From contig JAFMSR010000001.1 of NCBI GenBank assembly GCA_022818135.1, positions 36,858,672 to 36,922,671 of the forward strand: a stretch of 64,000 nucleotides of DNA. Direction: 5' to 3'. This DNA comes from Saxidomus purpurata (Eukaryota > Mollusca > Bivalvia > Venerida > Veneridae). Every line of letters starts with the position of its first letter. Position 1 is the first letter of the stretch. The notes under the pieces were generated by a model. It saw only the letters and a program-made list of their open reading frames with translations, had not been told where the DNA came from and did no database searches. Made by a program: the position numbers and the translations under genes. Positions 56,770 to 64,000 of this stretch are shown in pieces.

Positions 56770-57880
56770 CACGGTGTTCCGTTAGTGCCGTACGATGCGA
56801 AGACATGATGGAACGATACGAAATCACGATAGAATATCACGTTTTCGCATCGTGTTATCGTCAATTCGCATCGTCCTACCGTGTTATTGTCCCTTGTAAC
56901 ACCGGATACAGCTCCTTTCGTATACAGCTCCCGCACATTAACGAATACAGCACATTTGGTATAGCGGAGCTATATTCGAACCAAAGCATATGCACATTCG
57001 AATAAAGCTCCCTATATTTGCTCAAACGGGCAGGATAAAACGGATTAAATGACAGAAGTCTGGGTACGTGGTGATGTGTCTTTTGGCCAAAATGAATTTA
57101 TACCTCCGATTTAGGAAGAAGCTTGGCCGTTCCGAAAACGTTTAAGTCAATGGCTAAATAGTAGTTCGAAAGCTTGTGTCCATCTGTCCGACCATCTGTA
57201 TGTTGTCCTACCATGCATGTTGTCTTATCAGTCGGGCCTTATACACTGGTGTGAATGTGCTTCATTTCGTCAGCAATTTATTTATGAAATAAAGTACAGA
57301 ACCACTTAAACTGCCGCCTTATGTGCTACAGTCATATGAAAAACATGTAGGTTTATTGAAAGAAAATAATTATTCAATACCAAGAAAGAAAATAATTCTT
57401 TATACCAACAAAAAAGTAATACCTCAAAGTTTCGTTCGTCCGACTGTCCAACACGGACGGACAAAAAGACAGATATCCAAGGGCTTATTTTTGGATCCTT
57501 ATTTTTCTATAATAAATTCCGTGCCGGGTATATTAAACGAATGATACGCCTTAAATACACGTCTATGTTGCATCGAGTCAATGTGGGGGGCAGGGGTGGG
57601 GGGGGGGGGGGGGGCTCTATTCGAAAAAAGGAACAAGAACCCCGAATACAGCTCCCATTTGGTTAGGGGAGCTGTATTCGTTATTGCGCACCGAATACAG
57701 CTCTCCGGGGAGCTGCATTCGTTAATGCGCACCGAATACAGCTCACTTGGGAGTTGTATTCGAAAGAATTTGTATCCGGTGTTAGTCCCTTCGTATCACC
57801 TTATCATATTTTCGCATTTATGTCTGACATGCTTGCTTCAGATATATGATCACGTATCGCGACGCTCATTTTCACCTTAG
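56770..57880. mobile_element. Fold-back element with tandem GAATACAGCTC hairpins
   Basis: The left part around 56880-56930 (GTGTTATTGTCCCTTGTAAC, then ACCGGATACAGCTCC) is mirrored at 57765-57800 by GTATCCGGTGTTAGTCCC. Between them, GAATACAGCTC and its complement GAGCTGTATTC recur, and three consecutive hairpins at 57645-57760 are joined by TTATTGCGCACC/TTAATGCGCACC. A long G-run lies at 57596-57613. No transposase is seen; the frames at 57323-57544 and 57581-57880 have no motif. Confidence 0.6.
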
Positions 57881-58654
57881 AAAACTAATGATATACGGTT
57901 TCCGTTCATATTTCAGTATTTAAAATAAGATATGAACATTATTTGATATACATGTATATTATGTACTTGTAGATAATTATATACTGCAACCATGCAGGGG
58001 TAAGACCTTTAAGCATATGACATTTTTTCAGAAAATGTATTTTATGATTGCATATCGAATGTGTATGCCTGTCTCATAGCTACATTTTAAGACCACTGTC
58101 AGAATATTAGGACAAGGAAATGAGGTCACGATGGATGTTTTAATATATGCCAATACCTAGAAAAACAATTTTCTTTATTTTCCTTAAAGTTGATTACTTA
58201 CTGTGAAGTGAGTTACTAAGATATTGCTGTTGTTGTAGGGTGTTTTCGCCCGTTCCAACCGTATTTTGGCCATTTTAACAAGCGGGCAGTTTACATATCC
58301 ATCTGTCCTGGGAAGAACCAGTAATTGACTCCTGTTATCCGTAAGAAACCTTCAACTTTCTCACATAAAGAGACATGGTCGGTATCAGGGCTCGAACCAA
58401 TGGCCCTCAATCTATAGATTAAGATATGTTATAAAATTTTATTTTATCATTCGCTCCAATGTATACGAAAACAGAAACGAAACAGGTAAAATATATTGGG
58501 CAATATTGTTCATTCATGATTATATACATTAATCTACGATAAGAAGTCTTTTTAAGGCCTTAGTGTTTGTAAAACTGACATATTTTTCAGACACAGCTGC
58601 ATTGCATCATTTTCCGCCCAATTCTAAAGAAAAAATACCCCACCTTGTTACGAT
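57881..58654. other. Intergenic, nothing recognisable
   Basis: AT-rich, no coding frame or clear repeat. Confidence 0.4.
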
Positions 58655-59000
58655 TAGGAAGTTAGCCCCGTACCCCCTAGTTTTTCCCACAACTCCGTGA
58701 CGTTAGCCCCATGGCACATAGTTTCCCCACGGCCCATGAAGTTAGCCCTGTAGCACCTTGTTTCCCCGCAGTCCATTGAAGTTTTCCCCGTAGCATCAAA
58801 TTCAGCGAAGCCCCTTGAAGTTAGCCATGCGATACCTAGTTTCCCCGCAGCTGCGTAAAGTAAGATATGCATTCTTAGTTGCCCCGCAGCCTCATGAAGT
58901 TCGCCCCGTATCCCATAGTAATTCTTAGCTTCCTCGCAGCCCCTCGAACGAAGCCCCGTGTTCAATGCGGGCCATGGTAACACCTCTTCCATAGGTAAAA
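58655..59000 (+). repeat. GC-rich degenerate minisatellite (~40-45-base unit)
   Basis: At least seven units built from GTTAGCCCCGTAGCACC, TAGTTTCCCCGCAGCCC and ATGAA in order, each diverged. The stretch 59001-59690 continues GC-richer with weaker echoes (CCCTGGTT, GTAGCCCTGGT). A 140-codon frame on the - strand across the array has a repeating peptide and is an artefact. Confidence 0.65.
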
Positions 59001-59703
59001 GTATCCCCTCATCCACTGACGTAAAACTAGTATCAACGCAGCACCTGGAGCACATACGCCTTCGCAACTCAAGCACATTTAGGACCTACGTAATTGTGCC
59101 ACTGAAAGCCTGAAATCACGTGAACATCCTTCAGACCCCTTGTTATACCCCCATCTTACCTAGAAAAGCAACAAGCCTTAGTTCATAGGTATGTGACCTA
59201 AAGCGTATCGGCTGTTTACACTGCTTAACAAAGTATCCTCAGAGCTCCAGAGAACTTAGTCCCAGGTTTCCAAATATCAACAAAGACCCTGGTTACCTCG
59301 CTCACTGGTATCCCTGAAGCTTGTAGACGAAGTCTCTCCACAAAAATATCCCGGCGTCCCTGGTTTCTCATTGTTACGTATCTCCGAAGTCTGATTTTCA
59401 TTTGTAAAAGCACAATCCTTGGTTCCACAGATTCCATGTATGGCCCCGCAACCAAATGACCTCAACACCGTACCGTTTACAATCTATGCAGCCCTGGTTA
59501 CATCTGCTTCCTATGTAACAGTTCACCTAACGGGCCCAGTCCCGCGTCCTTCAGTAACCATGTAGCCCTGGTAGCACAGCTTCCCAAAGTGTGCGCCACT
59601 GTATGTAGCAACCCTGTGTCGTCAGTTATCACAACCACTGGTGAAAACTGCGGATTCCCTGATCCGGTATGCAAGAACACGTTGTACTATGGTATGAGCT
59701 GAG

Positions 59704-59812
59704 TCATGCTACGGTGTTCTACGTCGTACTACGTTGTGCTACGTTTCTGCTATGTTGTGGTACGTTTTGATACGTTGTGGTACGCTTTATATGATACGCT
59801 CTTACGCTTCAA
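59704..59812 (+). repeat. Short degenerate TACGTTGTGG tandem array
   Basis: About ten units of 9-11 bases of the form (C)TACG(T)TGTG(G/C), for example CTACGTCGTACTACGTTGTG and GATACGTTGTGGTACG. Sharp contrast with the flanks. 59813-60549 holds no gene or further repeat. Confidence 0.6.
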
Positions 59813-60549
59813 AGATGTCAGATGCCATCTACTATAGAGACCCTATATATATAGCCCTCCATCTAGAACCTCAAATCGTTCGTGTTCTTGCTTAAGCCCA
59901 AGTGTTGAACTTCTACCATTGGTCTCCAGCTAGCGAATGCTGCCCATCCCTGGATCAAAACATGCTGCAAAATGTGCCCAGTTTGTTTTGACGTATCTCA
60001 ACGGTCGATTGGGATTTCCTTATCCCCAACTTATGAACATGACCTAGATTCTCTTTATTCAGCTTGGCAGTACTTTTTGGATCGATTGATTTTTCAACAT
60101 AAAAACAACGAAATTTTTTTGTAACTTGGCAACGCCTCTATCATCAAAAGTGCTCGGCCTGACTAGTTGTCATTTAGTGTTTTAAAAGATAGGCCGAAAC
60201 ACTAGTCTAACATACGCCTTAACGCGTTTAGGTATAAAACTGAAACTTATCAGCAAATTAACTTTACAGAGGCACTTGTAGATGTCTTTTTGAAATATGA
60301 CAACATATTTTGTATGCTTTAAACATGTTGTAATTGTTGTATTTCATGTAAATGCGTGGTTCGAAAATGGTACGAAAATGTCCGCATTTTGCCGAAGTCG
60401 GTTCGTACCTGGGTACGAATAACTGTAAGAAATCACATAGATCTACATGTCTAATTGTGCAGTGTAATATCAAAAGGGAAAACAAACATTTCTCTGGTCT
60501 GCGCCATTTACAAAGAACAGATATTAACTCAATATAAATACAAATAGGG

Positions 60550-60685
60550 GTTAGCTCAACAAACGACATACGGCAATGTTGTGCTGGCACGACATTCAAA
60601 GTTTGAATGTCGAATGTCGTATGTCGTGCTGGTACGACATTCAAACTTTGTATGTCGAATGTCGTATATCGTTTGTTGAGCTAAC
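60550..60685. mobile_element. Fold-back MITE with internal tandem repeat
   Basis: The ends GTTAGCTCAACAAACGACAT and its complement (…ATCGTTTGTTGAGCTAAC) match at 21 of 22 positions. The interior is two 45-base tandem units starting GTGCTGGCACGACATTCAAA and GTGCTGGTACGACATTCAAA, each itself partly palindromic. Small non-autonomous element; the open frame at 60264-60644 crosses it and is not a gene. Confidence 0.75.
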
Positions 60686-60802
60686 TTCACGGAAACCAAA
60701 TAGGATATATATTGTATTGTAACTAAAACTTTCAAACTTTATCATGATTCTTTTGCTACACTAAATTTTGGCGGGTACATTCATACATACATAAAGTATT
60801 AT

Positions 60803-60803
60803 T

Positions 60804-60835
<32 letters not shown>

Positions 60836-60836
60836 T
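60803..60836 (+). repeat. (ATC)n microsatellite
   Basis: About eleven consecutive ATC units. Confidence 0.95.
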
Positions 60837-61245
60837 ACTTGTTACGAAATACTACTAGAGTCTAGTATATGTTAAATATGAAAGATAATAGCCTGCTATT
60901 AAAACATTCAGTTGTTGTTTTAGACAAGTTATGAAAATTTAAAACAGCATGGTAGAAAGGCTGGTAATAACTAGGGGTGCGCAATAGACCCGGTATATTG
61001 CAATTCGCAGTATTTTGGAAGCACTCACGGGGATAGTTAATGTAAGCTGCAAGTACTTGTTCTACAATAGGTATATACTGAATCAATTTATAACAAAATT
61101 TTTAGCTTTTCTTTGAAAAACAGAAAAGCCATTGTGTCAGTCGGCAGTGTCGTCTTGAATCTGGTTAAGCTTTCTTAAAATTCACTTTCTCAGTAACAAT
61201 TAAAGCCTTGAAACTTCAGACAATTGCTTGGCATCATACAATGGC

Positions 61246-61480
61246 ATCTGTGGCCGAGTGATTAAGGTCACTGACTGATGTTTACTTGTCCCTCACCGCT
61301 GTAGGTTCGTGCCCTACTTGGGTCGAATTCTTTTATGTCTGGAAGCTATCTAGGTTCTACCCAGGTGTCCGCTCGTGAATGAAATAATACCTCAATTGGC
61401 ACCCAGGGTCTTCCTCCTCCGTGAAAGCCGGAAGTTGCAATATGACCTTAGCTGTTGAGTGCGACGTTAATTCCGAATCA
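61246..61480 (+). repeat. tRNA-derived SINE
   Basis: The head is tRNA-like: CTGTGGCCGAGTGATTAAGG (A box) and GTAGGTTCGTGCCCTAC, a perfect 5-base T stem with the B box, as in tRNA-Ser/Leu-type SINEs. The body has TTCTACCCAGGTG and GGTCTTCCTCCTCCGTG, and the tail ends GTGCGACGTTAA. This layout is familiar from bivalve SINEs. No long poly(A) tail. Transcribed by RNA polymerase III and moved by a LINE, by family knowledge. Confidence 0.75.
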
Positions 61481-61762
61481 ATCAAGTGGCATAATACAAT
61501 CAACCTTATGGGCTTATCCCATTACTTTTGAATTACATTAAAAGTTGTTTAGACTATGAATTTTCAGTTCAGTTTTGTCAAAATCCATTTCTCAGTTACC
61601 ATTCACAGCTCAATACTTCATAGGGTAGTTGAACATAGTCACTGAATGCAAAATGTAAGCACATGGGTTTCTATCTCAAAAGTAAAGTTTACACAAATGG
61701 TAAAATGGTCAAAATTTGTGGACAGTTGTGTCTCCTGTTTATAACTTTACTCGTGCAAGGGT

Positions 61763-61838
61763 TGTCCTGATATTTACACATGTATGTGTACAGTCTGTGT
61801 TGTCCAGATATTTACACATGTATATGTGCAGACTGTGT
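61763..61838 (+). repeat. Two-copy 38-base tandem repeat
   Basis: TGTCCTGATATTTACACATG and TGTCCAGATATTTACACATG begin two adjacent units that differ at few positions. Each contains the palindrome-like ACACATGTATGTGT. The rest of 61481-62276 holds no gene. Confidence 0.7.
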
Positions 61839-62094
61839 TGTTCAGAGACAAACGATCTTCCAGCACTTTCAGTCCTTTGATTTCATTTAAAGACGCAGTT
61901 GCAGTCATCACTTAGCATTGACCTGCGCACGGGACATCACTCGGTCGTTTCCGTAGAAAAGGTTTCCTAAAGGGGAATAATACGACTTAGAAAGGGCTTT
62001 TGTTAATTTTGATTTTTAATTCAATTTAAATTTTCATTCCTACCGATAAGGTAGTTATTTCTGATTTCAAATGATAAGGAATAAAAAAGAAGCT

Positions 62095-62134
62095 GTCTTA
62101 AAACTACTGCAAATAGACATTTGCGATTTAAGAC
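62095..62134. other. Short interrupted palindrome beside the Harbinger-like genes
   Basis: GTCTTAAA…GCAAAT-AGAC-ATTTGC…TTTAAGAC: an 8-base outer and a 6-base inner stem. It lies 140 bases beyond the 3' end of the - strand gene, so it could be near an element end. No target duplication is visible. Confidence 0.4.
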
Positions 62135-62272
62135 GGTGACGGTGAACGACATCGAACTTGGGATTTAAATTGGGGGTCGTGTCAAATGTATTTGTTAAAG
62201 CATTTACTTAGGCCACGGAATTCGAAGTATTTGTTTGCAAGTCAAGTCAACTCAACAACTACTTTTTTCATG

Positions 62273-62278
62273 TTTATT
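62273..62278 (-). terminator. Polyadenylation signal overlapping the stop codon
   Basis: On the - strand the stop TAA (62279-62277) is followed without a gap by bases that make AATAAA (62278-62273). This gives the three-exon gene an extremely short 3' untranslated region if used. Confidence 0.5.
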
Positions 62279-63422
62279 AATTTTCATCAGAACTTGAACT
62301 TACACCAGTCATTGTCATTAACTTTGGAACTTTCTTTGTAATAAATTTATTATACGCCTCTTGATTTTCCCTAATGAGTTCGGCCAGAGGGCGTTTTCTT
62401 CTTTGCCTGCGTCTACCACGTGCGTCCTGTTGTTCATTTGGCTGTTGTTCCTCTTCGCTGGAATCAGTGGACAAAGCAGCAGCCATTTCCTCCCTGGCGA
62501 CTGGTCGTGCTGGTTGTGCCGGTACAGCTTCCGCCTGATCCAGTGCCTGTTGTTCCGGTCTCTGGTCACGTCTCGGGATTAGCCGTCTTTCATGCCTTTT
62601 TATTTCTTCAATGGCGTCCCTGGAATGAATGAGATTACAGAGGATGTAATGCGTGACATAGACGACAAGTGCATACGGACAACAACCATCCCGAAACGGC
62701 GGATAACTCAAATATGCGCATTTTTCAGGCTAATCATAGATATGTGCATTACAGGACTAAACTGATTTGTGCGAATGTGATCATAGACCGAAACCTGCTT
62801 GATTGATTATGGAAGTAACATACCGTATATCCGCCTCAGGGATGTCAGCTGGTGTTTTCTTCATGAGGAAATTCAGTTTTCCAGACATTAGGTTCCGCAA
62901 CTGTCGGAGACTGCCATTCGTATATAGCTCCCTGGCGGCAGGTGACAAGACGTTCATGTTTTGTTTGACAAGACGGATTTCTGACCAGCTGGTTGGATGG
63001 CTGATGTATGCACGTAAAATTAGAAGAGTTTCCTCTTTACTAATCTTCACTGATTTGCGTCTTCTTTGAAGCAATGTACCTGAAATAAAGACACCATTCA
63101 TCATTATGATTGAAGAAATATATTATCATTTATTTACATGTATTTGCATACTAGTATTTCTTTATTTTAGACTAATGTGATCACAAAATATTGTACTATA
63201 CGCAGTATGTATCGTAACCAACACCCAATATTATTTTATATGTAATCAGGTAAACTCGCATTCGGTATGATACACGTCACCAGTAAGCAGACACGAGAAT
63301 ATCATTAACACGTGCTCTAACAAGATAACGAAAGGAAGTACTGTTTTTAAAACTAGAAAGGTAAAATAACTTTTGCGTATAATATTTTTAATTCACTTAC
63401 CCGTGTTATTATTGTTATCCAT
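62277..63422 (-). CDS. Second protein of a Harbinger-like transposon, three exons
   Basis: Spliced from exons 63422-63401 (MDNNNNT), 63079-62824 and 62619-62277. Both introns have GT-AG ends (donors GTAAGT and GTATGT, acceptors TTTATTTCAG and TCATTCCAG) and phases agree, giving 206 residues. Residues 12-16 are basic (RRRKS). Residues 17-90 look helical (KEETLLILRAYISHPTSWSE) and may be a Myb/trihelix-like DNA-binding domain, which I cannot confirm. Then come a Gln/Ala-rich segment, an acidic patch (STDSSEEEQQ), a basic nuclear-localisation-like RGRRRQRRKRPL and a Ser-rich end. It is divergent from the transposase frame at 63600. Harbinger elements carry such a helper, which takes the transposase to the nucleus and the element ends. 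No stop or frameshift is seen. Confidence 0.6.
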
Positions 63423-63599
63423 ATCTTTTGATACTTTCTTTTCCTTTTTGAGATGATGGTTTTACATGTGTTTGTGGAAAATTTTGTGAAACATAGGCTG
63501 AAGGTTATTGCATGTGAATATCGTGCTGGTTGTAGTGTTTGCTTTGCGTTTCGTTTTGTACAGTGGCGTACGTAGTGCTATTTTTTTTTCACAGGTGTA
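63423..63599. promoter_or_regulatory. Divergent intergenic region between the two transposon genes
   Basis: 177 bases separate the two start codons on opposite strands, so any promoter is shared. No TATA box is placed with confidence. A TTTTTTTTTCACAG at 63581-63594 just before ATG 63600 could instead be a splice acceptor, in which case the + strand promoter lies elsewhere. Confidence 0.4.
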
Positions 63600-64000
63600 A
63601 TGGATCGTCAAACAAGGTTGATACTTCAGTGTTTTTTACCAGCATTACTTCAACCACCACCGGATGTAACACAATATTTTGACTTATTGTGTCGTGTTAT
63701 CGTTTCTGTTGTGCGTCTACCACCAGACCCAATTTTGGACATCAGATATGGCTTGTTCGGTTCAGATGAACATATCTACAGCGGCCGAAATATTTATCGT
63801 TTGTTTGCCCAGCATAGGTATCAGTTCTTTGAAGTGTCGGATGAAACACCAGAGACATTTTTACTTCTTGTTGAACATTTGCATATTACTTCATTTCGAA
63901 GACATACTCTTTCGATCAAAAACAGAGTTCTGCTAGTCCTTATGTGGTTGCGATGTTATAGTACGTATCACATGCTTTCAGCATTATTTGATATCAGTGT
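63600..64000 (+). CDS. Harbinger-like DDE transposase, N-terminal part (cut by window)
   Basis: ATG 63600 opens a frame that stays open for 133 codons to the window end. The start reads MDRQTRLILQCFLPALLQPP; a middle part reads DEHIYSGRNIYRLFAQHRYQ. Residues 108-132 (KNRVLLVLMWLRCYSTYHML, SALFDIS) match the helix-turn-helix found before the catalytic domain of PIF/Harbinger-type DDE transposases ('LL..L.WLR...t...la..FgiS'). The catalytic Asp/Asp/Glu region lies beyond 64000. By family knowledge the enzyme cuts at the element's terminal repeats and re-inserts it. It pairs with the divergent gene at 62277-63422. Intact as far as seen; an upstream exon is possible because of the acceptor-like site at 63594. 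Confidence 0.7.
   Translation, partial: MDRQTRLILQCFLPALLQPPPDVTQYFDLLCRVIVSVVRLPPDPILDIRYGLFGSDEHIYSGRNIYRLFAQHRYQFFEVSDETPETFLLLVEHLHITSFRRHTLSIKNRVLLVLMWLRCYSTYHMLSALFDIS

Noticed and set aside
58654..59076. 140-codon open frame on the - strand
   Set aside because: It runs along a GC-rich minisatellite, giving a repeating peptide with no domain; a repeat artefact.
60264..60644. 126-codon - strand frame with a repeated VVPA motif
   Set aside because: The repeated motif comes from the fold-back element at 60550-60685; the rest has no domain.
62318..62632. Frames on both strands overlapping the helper gene's third exon
   Set aside because: Only the frame joined by consensus splice sites with matching phases gives a coherent protein.

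Overview
The window is AT-rich, intron-containing animal DNA, most likely from a bivalve mollusc. The evidence is two intronless-coding Toll-like receptor genes of the single-cysteine-cluster type, a tRNA-derived SINE of the type known from bivalves, and a dense mix of decayed LINEs, Gypsy, mariner, hAT, Crypton and Harbinger-like elements with many short fold-back repeats. The species is inferred from composition and family content only. Two 500-base runs of N (19979-20478 and 43156-43655) are assembly gaps.

Host genes. Only two confident host genes are present, both on the + strand and about 38 kb apart: TLR-like receptors at 9811-12093 (760 aa) and 50358-52658 (766 aa). Each has a signal peptide, a leucine-rich-repeat ectodomain, one C-terminal cysteine cluster, one transmembrane helix and a cytoplasmic TIR domain. 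They are clear paralogues along the whole length. In both, the BB-loop proline of the TIR domain is replaced by leucine and a box-3 FW motif is not visible. Each is preceded closely by a splice-acceptor-like site, which suggests a non-coding 5' exon.

Mobile DNA, left to right. 1-863 is a LINE 3' remnant. 979-3190 is a pair of ~350-base inverted arms. 4720-7000 is a two-exon Crypton tyrosine-recombinase pseudogene with a frameshift, a broken splice donor and a Tyr-to-Phe change at the catalytic position. 8727-8855 and 18510-19525 are Gypsy pol remnants. 12950-16790 is a stack of degenerate local duplications. 17080-17985 is a LINE reverse-transcriptase remnant. 21204-22288 is a non-autonomous hAT element with an 8-base target duplication. 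26526-35316 is a ~8.8 kb element with ~1 kb terminal inverted repeats and a 5-base target duplication; a ~4 kb LINE on the - strand lies inside it. 38505-40830 and 53945-54660 are degenerate tandem arrays. 43919-45027 is an internally deleted mariner. 46627-48083 holds two copies of a LINE fragment. 56770-57880 and 60550-60685 are fold-back elements. 61246-61480 is a SINE.

The right end (62277-64000) holds the only apparently intact transposon genes: a three-exon basic/acidic protein on the - strand (206 aa once spliced) and, starting 177 bases away on the opposite strand, the N-terminal part of a DDE-type transposase with a Harbinger-type helix-turn-helix that runs off the window. This is a divergent two-gene arrangement with a shared promoter region.

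No prokaryotic feature, CRISPR array or rRNA gene is present. The most unusual objects are the long-TIR element at 26526-35316, the divergent Harbinger-like pair, the triply damaged Crypton, and the shared non-canonical BB loop of the two receptors.
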